Below are positions 19,701 to 29,102 of a DNA stretch of 64,000 nt, piece by piece. Source of the DNA: Achatina immaculata (lineage: Eukaryota; Mollusca; Gastropoda; Stylommatophora; Achatinidae); the NCBI GenBank assembly GCA_009760885.1, contig CM019716.1, positions 412,001-476,000 on the forward strand, read 5' to 3'. Numbering within the stretch: the stretch's first letter is position 1; every line of letters starts with the position of its first letter. Under the pieces are notes generated by a model that had not been told where the DNA came from, did not search any database, and saw only the letters and a list, made by a program, of their open reading frames with translations. The position numbers and the translations under genes were made by a program.

Positions 19701-22700
19701 TTGGTTTTTCATGACCTCCAATTTTTATGGTGTCATAATTTTCTTTGTCTACATCTTCTCTAACATTCCTCATTATATTCTACTTTCAGTCACAATCCAC
19801 CAAAAGATATATAAAGGAGTGAATGAATTTTATTTTTACAGTGTGAAGAACTGGGCACACAGGCCCATCTAACAGTCTCATCACTCAAATTTTGTATTAC
19901 CACATTCATTCATATGAATAAATTCATCTTCAATAGTATAACATATAAATAAAAAATTGCAGTAAAGCTATTTTACATTTTAACATATTGATTACAATTG
20001 ATTGATTTATATAATACAGGGTGTTCGGAAATTCCCCTGACAGTAGCATAGTATCGATTCAGGTATGGCATTGTTTGTGATAACTGGGCTAAGCAGACTT
20101 GACCAGCAGATGACTGATATATTGTAGCCACTACACCGTAATCAAAAGTTCGATACTGCCAAGAGATTTTCTGAATACCCTATAGAATTAGCTAGGAGAT
20201 TTGAGTAACTATGTATTTTATACAGGTGATGATAATAGTGATCCTAACAAAGATACAACATAGAACTTTATGCATAAAGCTGATGTGACATAAGGTTATT
20301 TATTATTTAATCGTATGGTAGGTTGTCAACACTGATGAAGGTGGGTGGTACAAAGCTGTCAGTGGCCTACAGTCAGGATTTATACCTGCTACTTACATCA
20401 GACTAGAACCGCATGAGTAAGTCACTGATATCTCATACAAGCACACTGTATTTGTGTGTGAGAGTGAGTGATTGTGTAACTTCCATTCAATTTTTTTTTA
20501 GTTGATAGACCACAAAACAGCATCAATGGCATATGAACATTTTTTTAATAAAACATAACTGCTTGTGTTTTTTTGTTGTTTTTTTATGTATGTGTGTATG
20601 TGGAAATGATGATGCTTATTTTTTTGGCATTTATACCAGTTTAAAATTATGAACTTCCAACAACAAAACTAAACCATGCAGCTGTATTTATTGTATTTTC
20701 AAGTTTTTAAAAAGGCTGTTTAAAGTACCAGTGGTAGACTAAGAGTTCGTATATTCACTTGATAATGCCATTGTAATCTTTTAGCAAGCCAGTATTGGTT
20801 AGTTTCTGGGTAGCATGTTTTCTTTTTTTGTACATTGGTGTGCAGTATGATGATGGAAAAACTGATGTTACACAGTACAGGTAAATAATGATGTATAGCA
20901 GTGTTTCTCAGCCATTTTTAGGTCATGGACCCCCTAAAGCTCATGATAATTTACCATACTTCCACATTCTCTCACCCCCCCCCCCCCCACCTCCACCACC
21001 ACAACAACAACAACTATGAATGTAAAAACATTCCTGAGAGTTGATGGACTTGGGGCAGTGTGTGATGTAGAAAAATGAAAATAATTTAAAATACAGACTT
21101 GGTATACAGACCACCACATGAAGCTTTGCATACCCCACAGTGATAACCGAGAGAGTGTGGTTTCATAAAAAGTAAACAGAGAGAAAAAGAAGATAGAAAA
21201 TAAGCAGGCAGTTAAAAAAAACGCAACAACATAAACAGCCAGTTTTAGATGTCAAATTGAAACTTGAAAAACTCAAGTGCCTTGGCAAAAGTTTGTTTTT
21301 TTTCTTTCTTGCAATTTTTTTTAATCCATGAGAAAAGCATTTTTGCCAAAACATTGACTGAATCTGTTTTATTTTTTTTTTTTTTTTACTTTCTCATTTC
21401 TTTTCTGATCTTCTCATGCAGAATCATTCATCTTCATACACTTTTGCACAAGGGAGAAATGTTTCTGGTTAATTGAATTAATTGAAAGGCTTTGTAGTGA
21501 AATGACACATTTTCTCTTTGGTCATGGCAGCTGGTACAAGGAGCCGATGACTAGATCTGAAGCTGAAAAGTTCCTTCTACAGAGGGACTCGGTGAATGCT
21601 TTTGTCCATCCTGACGGTGCATTTATAATTAGAAAAAGTGAATCAGACAAGAATGGCTTTGCCCTTTCAGTGAAGTAAGTTTTTGACATTTGAGATGCCT
21701 TGTCTTTCAGACTTCTTTCCCCTGCACAGCTAAAGTTTGGTGACCTGGAACTTTGAGTAGTGTGGCTTACACTCAGTCCTTACTAGTATTGTGAGAATTG
21801 TTTGCAGTTTAGTAGCAGATGTTAGGAATGAGTATATAACAGGTGCTGGAGAAACAGTTGTTATATGTGAACCAGTGCTGGCCAAGCTTTACTATAATAA
21901 TGTCCTGCTTTACTATAATACAGTTGAAAAGTCATTTGTTACTTTAAGCCTATTTTTTCATAATGTTGAAGTCTGCCAGGAAGCATAGGTTGGGTCTGCT
22001 GTGGTACCTTAAGGAAGAGATGATAACTCAGGTAAAACTGGTTCTGGTAGTAAAGGTAGATAAGAGGTGTATGGTTCAGTTTTACAAAAAAGACACGAGG
22101 GAGTGAGGAAAGTGAGCAGAAACACAAATGGCAGAGAATGTTTCCTCACTCCCGCTGTCTTTTTTTTATAAAACTGAACCATACGTCTCTATCTACGTTT
22201 ATTACGTGAAGAAAGCTACTGTATCACACTACCCTCCAACCTGATGCCTGTATCAGGATTTTTACTGCAAATAAGAGCTCAAGTTTGCTGCTAAAAGGTC
22301 AGCCAGTTAATTAACATGATCAAGTCATGTTTACTGCAGTTCTTGGGTGAATTATTTCAGTTTTGATTATGTTCCTGTTTGTAGGTTTTCTGTCTTTCTT
22401 CTTGAGATGCTAATAATTTATTCCTACCTGTATCAGACATGAGGAGACAGTCCAGCACTTCAAGATTTTGACAGACTCCAACAACAAGTTTTACATTTGG
22501 CCCAACTGTGTATTTTTCTCAATAAATCAACTTGTGGAGAAGTACCATACAGAAAATGTGTCTGGAGACCATAAGAAAGTTATACATTTGCGTGACATGA
22601 AACAGGAGGTAGGAAGTTATTTAGACATTTTAATAACATGTAATAATAACATGGAGGTAAGAAGCAATCGAAACAGTAGGCTAAAAGTAATTTATACACT

Positions 22701-24068
22701 TCATTAAAGTGATATTAGATGAAAAGTGTATAGTTGTAAAAGTGAATGTACAAAATATTTCCACTTTAAAAGTATACATATTATGCATGAAAATAGTTGT
22801 TAATGTAAGAAGATTTCATAAATGAACAGTTTTTTTTTTTAAGAAAAAAGAAGTATTGTGATGATTTTAGCTGATAATTGTATAGTGCTTACCATCGGCA
22901 GTGCCTAGATGTACAGTATTTACCATCGGCGATGTCCAGATCTACTTAAATTTTCATCTGATCTCATTGTGTGGTGGCATTCTCACTAAAATAATGTCTG
23001 AAATAACCTTATGACTACTTCTCCAGTCCATTTAATAGGTCTAGATCTACATAGGGTACATTCAGAAACAGTGGTCTGGTCATAGGACATGTCCTTATGC
23101 CTCTGAAATCACAATAAATATTGAAATTTCTCGGTTAAAAACATCGATAACACTCGGTTGTTAGCCACACTTTGGATTGAACTATGAAAGGTCACCAGAC
23201 ATGCACAGATAAATCGTGTACAATAAAAAGTTGCACTGGTTTTATGCTGCAACGAAACAAACCTCGCTATAACGAGGATGGCAGTCACTAGACTAACCAG
23301 AAGACCAGTCTGCTACTAAAATAAATAATGTTGGTGATAGTACACATCCCTGCTTTACTCCTGTTTGTGCTCTAAAGATGTTAGAGGTGTGTTCTCTGCA
23401 GATCACAGAGGGCATGCTATAGGAAGAGTCAGAGTAATTAAAAATGAATCATTTGGAGCCAGGCAGCATAAAAATGCACCTTTTATGAATCATTTGGAGC
23501 CAGACAGTATAAAAATGCACCTTTTATGAATCGTTTGGAGCCAGGCAGCATAAAAATGCACCTTTTATGAATCATTTGGAACCAGACAATATAAAAATGG
23601 AGGACTCAGTTTTGGAAGTAATTTTGGATAGAGTAGACGTAGAAAAATGTCAGGGTCATAGTTTGTTATACTAACTTGACAGCCCTGGCTGTAAAATTTT
23701 GTTTATTACTGCCATCACTTTACAAACGGGCAAAGCACATGTCTTAGTGCATTCAGAACAGCATAACCTTTCCAATTACATTCCTAGGTGAATTGATTTG
23801 AATTGTCTTTCCTTAGAAAGCAGGCATGAGTTTTTTGCAAGTTTTAGGCGGTGACTGTGACTTTTCTGTAAAAGTTTTTGGTTTTTTTTTTTTTTTTCAG
23901 ATATATGAGGCAATGTATGATTTTTCTCCCGCCAATGCTGAAGAGGTTGAGTTGAAGAAAGGTGACCTCATTTTGCTTATTGCTAAGAGTGATCAGAACT
24001 GGTGGGAAGGGGAGGTTCGAGGAAAGAAAGGATTTTTTCCTAAAAATTATGTTAGAGAGCATAAATAA
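16629..24068 (+). CDS. GRB2: GRB2-family adaptor, SH3-SH2-SH3, complete five-exon gene, 218 aa
   Basis: Coding exons 16629-16706, 20322-20416, 21531-21674, 22437-22608 and 23901-24068 join in frame to 657 nt (218 residues; human GRB2 has 217). The N-terminal SH3 (about 1-57) has ALWDF, W35-Y36, P48 and Y51. The SH2 domain (about 59-158) keeps R66 in helix A, R92 in FIIRKSES (phosphotyrosine-binding Arg), H113 in VQHFK and W127 in FYIWPNC, the equivalent of GRB2 Trp121 that selects Asn at pY+2. The C-terminal SH3 (164-218) has AMYDF, NWW at 196-198, P210 and Y213. GRB2 links phosphotyrosine receptors to SOS/Ras and other proline-rich partners in the cytosol. The sequence is clearly more divergent than canonical animal GRB2, and the SH2 BC region is about six residues longer (RDSVNAFVHPDGAF). 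It may be a fast-evolving paralogue rather than the orthologue. The start matches the MEA start of GRB2. Confidence 0.92.
17100..17480 (+). mobile_element. LINE remnant, region after RNase H
   Basis: Degraded plus-strand frames read TGNSRLKYNIY, TCVTGKMTAQHLLQDCPAH and EQRSHR, resembling the RTGHxxLNxH...C..E...H.L..CP tail that follows RNase H in some LINEs. It lies in intron 1 of the GRB2-like gene. Several stops and frameshifts. Confidence 0.55.
18680..18923 (-). repeat. Dispersed repeat R1, copy 1 (flank of LINE-E)
   Basis: GGAGTGAATGAATTTTATTT, GTGAAGAACTGGGCACACAG and GCCCATCTAA recur at 19787-19941 and, more diverged, at 43238-43320. Read on the minus strand it ends AATAAA...CATTCATTC, like the 3' end of a retroelement. 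Copies 1 and 2 also share the downstream CTTCAATAGT(G/A)TA. Confidence 0.75.
18905..19785 (-). mobile_element. LINE-E copy, RTE-like, between duplicated flanks
   Basis: Minus-strand frame 19651-19409 encodes NLYLNAKKTKLMTTDK and SFEYLGSLLINNGD, the region after the RT active site; homology continues to a tail GACTGACTGAC near 18905. A further part near 19700 contains the reverse of a CADDT-like box (TGTGTCATCAGCATATC). It lies in intron 1 of the GRB2-like gene, antisense to it. Confidence 0.75.
19787..19941 (-). repeat. Dispersed repeat R1, copy 2
   Basis: Direct repeat of 18680-18923 with about 90 bp missing near its end. Together they bracket LINE-E. Confidence 0.75.
20017..20182. mobile_element. 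166-bp MITE with TA target duplication
   Basis: The left end CAGGGTGTTCGGAAA pairs with the reverse of the right end TAGGGTATTCAGAAA. Similarity continues inward to AGTATCGA on both arms. TA flanks both sides (20015-20016 and 20183-20184), as for Tc1/mariner-type MITEs. It lies in intron 1, about 140 bp before exon 2 of the GRB2-like gene. Confidence 0.82.
20322..20416 (+). CDS. GRB2: GRB2-like exon 2
   Basis: Encodes residues 27-57 plus two bases: GGWYKAV and GFIPATYIRLEPH finish the N-terminal SH3. The acceptor TATGGTAG has a weak pyrimidine tract; the donor is GTAAGT. Confidence 0.9.
20898..21010 (+). mobile_element. hAT-like terminal sequence
   Basis: CAGTGTTTCTCAGCC followed by GGTCATGGACCCCCT is the usual start of many hAT-type non-autonomous elements. 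A C-run and CACCACCA repeat follow. The matching right end was not located. Intron 2 of the GRB2-like gene. Confidence 0.5.
21531..21674 (+). CDS. GRB2: GRB2-like exon 3
   Basis: Encodes residues 58-105: WYKEPMTRSEAEKFLL and GAFIIRKSES form the front half of the SH2 domain. The acceptor is CATGGCAG and the donor GTAAGT; it leaves phase 2. Confidence 0.93.
22046..22206. repeat. Foldback hairpin with about 60-bp arms
   Basis: The left arm (about 22046-22111, with TATGGTTCAGTTTTA and GGGAGTGAGGAAA) is the inverted complement of 22141-22206 (TTTCCTCACTCCC and TAAAACTGAACCATA) with few mismatches. The loop is about 29 bp. It lies in intron 3 of the GRB2-like gene. It could be a small foldback MITE. 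Confidence 0.88.
22437..22608 (+). CDS. GRB2: GRB2-like exon 4
   Basis: Encodes residues 106-163: VQHFKILTD, FYIWPN and INQLVEKYH form the second half of the SH2 domain, then LRDMKQE as the linker. The acceptor is CTGTATCAG, the donor GTAGGA, phase 0. Confidence 0.93.
23447..23605. repeat. 41-bp tandem repeat, about 4 copies
   Basis: The unit starts AATCATTTGGAGCCAGGCAG and ends AAAATGCACCTTTTATG. It lies in intron 4 of the GRB2-like gene. Confidence 0.9.
23901..24068 (+). CDS. GRB2: GRB2-like exon 5 (stop codon)
   Basis: Encodes residues 164-218, the whole C-terminal SH3 domain (YEAMYDFSP, ELKKGDLI, NWWEGEV, GFFPKNYV) and the stop. The acceptor follows a run of 17 T. The longer open frame starting at 23826 reads through the intron end. 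Confidence 0.94.
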   Translation: MYEAMYDFSPANAEEVELKKGDLILLIAKSDQNWWEGEVRGKKGFFPKNYVREHK

Positions 24069-24069
24069 A
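24064..24069 (+). terminator. AATAAA overlapping the GRB2-like stop codon
   Basis: The stop TAA (24066-24068) lies within AATAAA, and a GT/T-rich stretch follows near 24090-24110. An alternative ATTAAA is at 24240-24245. If the first is used, the 3' UTR would be only about 20 nt. Use is not shown. Confidence 0.35.
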
Positions 24070-26140
24070 ACAACCTGATGGCTCTATGGCTAGTGTCTCA
24101 TTTTTGTGCAGATTATATTTAACTTGTGAAAGGACATTATGGCACAGTGAAGGAATTATTTAAGATAATTGCTGTTATATTTATCTTCCAGTAAGAGCAA
24201 ACTCATGCTGGTGTGGAGATTTTGTAATACAGGAGTCTTATTAAACACAGTGAGCTTCCATGGATTTTACTTTAAATCCTAGAGCAGATCAGAGAAAATG
24301 GCACAGCCTCACAACATAAACCCTACCATCATGAGAAGTGCATCAGGCACAACCCTCCCAGGCAAGACTGCAGTGTTTGGAATAGCCTGTCTATCAGGAG
24401 CATTGTTTGAAGGTGAGATGGGGTCTTAGTTCACTTGCCTGGATGTTGGTGCCATCGTTCTACTACACAGTTGTCTTTGTTGAAAATTCTGATGAAGTTT
24501 TGAAGCAGTGCTGGAGAAGAAATTGAAAACAGGACAGTAGTTGTCAGAAGATTGTGACTAAATTAACGGCACAGAATATCACTGTTGATGAAAGGCTCAT
24601 CAGGAGAATTTTTGGCGTAGGTTTGTATAGAAGTAGCCAAGGACTTGCAGGGCAGAGGATGTTAGTGCATCTATATATTCCAGAACTTATAAGGCTAATA
24701 GCATCAAGTTTTTGTGTAGTTTAGAGCTTCTGAGGCTGAAAGTATGAATTTATATAATGTGAGGCCTTTTTTATGCTGACAGTATGAATTTGTTTATGTG
24801 TGGTCCAGGATTTTTGAGGCCCCTGTAATGAATTTGTGTTTGTGTAGTTTAGGACATGTGAGGCTGATACCGTGAATTTATGTTCCTAAAGTTTATGGTT
24901 TCTGAGGCTCAAAAATGAATTTATATTTGCATAATTCAAGGTTTGTAAGGTAGATAGATGGCTTGGATATATATTTGTATATTTATTAGGAGTTGTGAAA
25001 CCAGGGACGTGATTTGCTGGTTGTGAATAACACTGCCTAGTTTTATAAATTTGTGAAATAATATTGAAAAGACAAGGCAGAAATGATTCAAGTCTCACAT
25101 TCCTGCAGCCTTGCTGTTTCTCTATGGGTATATGTTGATTTGGTAGTGAATTACTGAGATTTCACAAATGCTTGGGTAAGAATCCTCATTGATCTTTGCT
25201 ATGTAGGCTGTATACTTTCAGAGTTATCTTCATCTCTACCATCTCCCTATCTAAGCTGACTCAATTCTATTTATCATCCTTGTGTATACATCCTTGCTGC
25301 TTTGTGATCAGACCAACTTTAGTATAACCATAGCCCTTCTGTTAGTTCTCTCACTATATCTCCAATCACAGTTTTCATTTTTTTTATTATGTCTTTATTT
25401 GGCAACATATCAGATTGCTTCATGATTTATAAGGATTTTTTTTTTTACAAGTACTTGATTAATGTCAGATATGACTTTTGTCAGGTACATGTTAATGTAT
25501 GCACAGTGTTCATGAAAATATTTCTCCTCTGTCATTGACTTCTTCCAAATTCAGGTGTCAGGAAGGATAATTTTAACTGGCATAATGATTTTGGTTATGA
25601 TTATCTGCTATTTGTGGTGATAAAATTCTACTGCGATGTCAGAACCACTTAGCTTAGGTTTTACTGTGTTATTTCTCATGCCATGGACCAGACTGTTAGA
25701 TCTTATAGCTAGCTGTTTGTTATGGCTTTTCTCTTGTCTGAAGGCATACCTAGGAAGATTGGGATGATTCCCTCAGACAGAGTTGCAATGCAAAGCTTAT
25801 CAACAGACCTCATCATAAGGAGGCAACAGCTATAGATCCTCCGAGAGGAATTTTGTGAGGTAGTGCAAAATTATTTCTCGGCCCCTTCACTGCCACCACA
25901 TGTTGATTAGCCATTCTGTTTTCATCCACTATGAGTCTAGGAGCAATGTGCCAACTGGGCCTTCCCTGTTCTCTGGAGCCTGGATTTCTACTTTGTTTCT
26001 AGGCTATGATAAATTGTGTTACCTTGGGGGCATTGCCAGTTGTGGCTTGCCACACTTGCGCTCACCTTTATGTAACCATGAGTGATGATATCTGTTCAGT
26101 GATGTTCTAATTGTGTTTCTAGATTTTATTTGTCTTTTAA
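24070..26140. other. Downstream of the GRB2-like gene, nothing recognised
   Basis: AT-rich sequence with imperfect short repeats around 24690-24960 (TGAATTT(A/G)T(A/G)T..TGTG..GAGGCTG). A segment at 25905-25935 (GATTAGCCATTCTGTTTTCA) recurs at 36875. No exon was identified. Confidence 0.4.
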
Positions 26141-26146
26141 GAGACA

Positions 26147-26800
26147 CTAGGAAGCTAGCTTAAAGTATCCCCCTCAGCAAACACTAGGAAGCTAGCTTCA
26201 AGTATCCCCCTCCCCACAAGCAAACACTAGGAAGCTAGCTTCAAGTACCCCTCTTCTCCCCCTCCCCCCAAGCAAACACTAGGAAGCTAACTTCAAGTAT
26301 CCCCCCCCCCCCCCAGCAGACACCAAGAATCTGGCTTCAAGTATCCCACCAGCAGTCACCAAGAAGCTAGCTTCAAGTATCCCTGCAGCAGACGCCAAGA
26401 ATCTGGCTTCAGGTATCCCCCCAGCAAACACTAGGAAGCAGCTTCAAGTATCCTCCCAGCAAACACTAGGAAGCAAGCTTCAAGTATCCCCCCAGTAAAC
26501 ACTAGGAAGCAAGCTTCAAGTATCCCCGCAGCAAACACTAGGAAGCTAGCTTCAAGTATCCCCCCAGCAAACACTAGGAAGCTAGCTTCAAGTATCCCCC
26601 CAGCAAACACTAGGAAGCTAGCTTCAAGTATCCCCCCAGCAAACACTAGGAAGCTAGCTTCAAGTATCCTCCCAGCAAACACTAGGAAGCTAGCTTCAAG
26701 TATCCCCCCAGCAAACACTAGGAAGCTAGCTTCAAGTATCCCCCCAGCAAACACTAGGAAGCTAGCTTCAAGTATCCCCCCAGCAAACACTAGGAAGCTA
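26147..26800. repeat. 36-bp minisatellite, about 18 copies
   Basis: The unit is AAGCTAGCTTCAAGTATCCC plus CCCAGCAAACACTAGG. The right half (26430-26800) is very homogeneous; the left half is diverged with C-run length changes. Because 36 is a multiple of 3, the minus strand reads as a 12-residue repeat (EASFLVFAGGIL), producing a false 147-codon ORF. Confidence 0.96.
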
Positions 26801-28230
26801 GTATTTATGCAGTAATTCATTTTTTTCTTTAAAAAAAAACAAAAAAGGGTATGTCTTGACAAGGAATATGTCACACACCTTGAATGACAGCATATATGTT
26901 TATTAATTTACATGAACTTGTTTTAAAACTATTAAACATGAATTACTCTCATCTTTCATGAGCAATGTCTTCAAGGAAGATATTGTATTTTCCGATAGAT
27001 ATTACATGCTCAGTCGTTACAGGACTGCAGAGCACGTTATTCACTTGTCTTTTTTTGTTTTCTTGCACTTGACAAGCCCCTGCATGTGTTGACATTGTTT
27101 TAGAGTCATTTCAACTAATTGTGGACCTCATATGTTGTTTACACTTTAAGTCCAGGACATGACCGACCGTTTTTATCAGCATCATTAAACAAATAACTGA
27201 TGAACTTTATATGTATTGTTAGACTATTTTCAGGATCTTATTATATTATTGTGTTGTAGCTGCATATTGTTATAGACATTTCATTAAATAGTAATAAATG
27301 TTGTTTTATATTAAGTGCAGGAACTGGTACGTTATATGCTGCTTTTTTGATGTCTCAGAAGTGTTATATTATTACACCCAAGAACAGTAACTGGTGTATC
27401 TTATTTTGTTGTTAGCACAAATTCAAGATGTGACATGTTATATAATGCCTTCATTTTTGAAGGCAGAAGAGGACAGTGTATATTAATGAAATTAGAATTC
27501 ATATTCAGAACTGGAACACACTCAGCTTTGTTTTATACTGCATCCTCTGCTAGATAATACTTCAGTGGTTTGCAAGCTGTGACTAGTCAAGAATATTTTT
27601 TTTTTCTCTGTGAAAGCTATAATGAGAATATTTTTTATTTTGTGCTTAGTTTTTTTTAACTGATGCCATAACTGTCCCATAATACTTGCATAACATTATT
27701 TATTATTCTTTTTTCTGTCAGTTTTATCATAGTAGAAGTTCTTATTCCATCATGTTCTTGTTCTTATCTGCCAGAAATGGTGAAACTGTTCTTTGTTATA
27801 ACAATGTGAAACAGAAGAATTGTTTCAGAAAGGAAGTGGATTACAATACATCCATCACCTTGTGGTATCTTGCAGGGCAGCAACAGATTCTCTCTACTAC
27901 TCACAGTCTTTATATGGTGGCCAAACTGTGTTGCATGCTATTCTTCTCTGCTTCTGCAGTTCTTCACCAGGTTGTCTTTTGTCACTCTTTCTTTCCCACA
28001 GATGTCCAGGATTACTGTGCCTTCTTTGAAAATCTAGAGTGGACTCAAGACTTGAACTTCTTGGTAGACTCCACTACTGTGGAGATCATGATGAGCTTTA
28101 CCCCACACTGCCAAGCTGGGAAAGTACATTATCTTGTGTTAATGGGAGCACCTCAAAATCTTGATCAGTCCTAGTTTGCTTCTGACATAACCATACCACC
28201 ATCCTTGGTCCTTGTTGCTGTTTTAACACT
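26801..28230. other. AT-rich stretch with one unrecognised ORF
   Basis: Frame 27686-28174 (162 codons) contains an acceptor-like CTTTCTTTCCCACAG before GATGTCCAGG, then about 50 residues of ordinary composition. I do not recognise it, and no partner exon was found. Probably not a gene. Confidence 0.3.
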
Positions 28231-28244
28231 TACCATACATTTAC

Positions 28245-28798
28245 GCTAGAAAGGAAGTTAGAATCAGAATTGCAAAAGCAGCATTGATCTTCAAGAACCT
28301 TGAGAACATATGGAATTCAAAAGTTATAAGCACCAAAAACCAAGTTAAGACTATTCAATTAAGACCCTCATTTATGCATGCGAAAGCTGGAAAACAACTA
28401 AAAAACAGACAAGAAATTAGACTCTTTTGAAAACAAATGCCTAAGGAAAATACTCGGCATCAAGTGGAACGAATTTAAGAATAATGCAGAGATAAGACAG
28501 ATGACTGAACAACAACCAGTCTCATGGGTGATCAGGAAAAAAAGATGGACATATGTTGGTCACTTGATGAGAAGAAATGATCAGAGAATCCCAAAACAAG
28601 CTATCAAGTGGAATACAACAGGCCAAAGAAAAAGAAGCAGACCGCGTGAAACTCTGTAGAAGTCATTGTTAAAAGAGGCCAAATTAACAGGCATAAAATC
28701 CCTTGATGAGGTTGAAAGACTCGCCGAAGACAGGAATTGGCAAACTACTTTGCAAGCCCTATGTGACGTTTAACGGCACAGGAAGGATATAAGATAAG
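28245..28798 (+). mobile_element. LINE-D copy with 10-bp target-site duplication
   Basis: Post-RT part of an RTE-like LINE (LIYACESWK-type, KCLRKILGIKW, RNDQRIPKQAIKW, GQRKRSRPRETL). It has frameshifts and an internal stop. It ends ACGTTTAACGGCACAGGAAG and then a GATAAGAT tail. ATACATTTAC flanks it exactly at 28235-28244 and 28799-28808. Confidence 0.92.
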
Positions 28799-28864
28799 AT
28801 ACATTTACATATGCATATCTTGTACTTTCATCTGCAGAATTAGTTTTTTTATAGCTTGCAGTTT

Positions 28865-28962
28865 AATCTTCCATTAATAAACCTTCTATCTAAATGTGCT
28901 GCTGTCATTTAGTAATCTTCCATTAATAAACCTTCTATCTAAATGTGCTGCTGTCATTTAGT
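28865..28962. repeat. Two-copy 49-bp tandem duplication
   Basis: AATCTTCCATTAATAAACC through GCTGCTGTCATTTAGT occurs twice in a row without change. Confidence 0.95.
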
Positions 28963-29102
28963 ATTACTATCTGTTGATTATTTACTTTAGTACTTCCTAT
29001 AACTGTATTTACTGTAACAGTTCTGTTAACACAAATACAGCTACTATTTAGTACCTTCATCTGTTCACTTTTATATATATATATAACACACACACACACA
29101 TA

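Noticed and set aside
26431..26874. 147-codon minus-strand ORF with 12-residue repeats
   Set aside because: Encoded by a 36-bp minisatellite; the frame is open only because the unit length is a multiple of three.
27686..28174. 162-codon ORF with an internal acceptor-like site
   Set aside because: No matching donor, partner exon or family; composition does not suggest a protein. Kept only as an unrecognised stretch.
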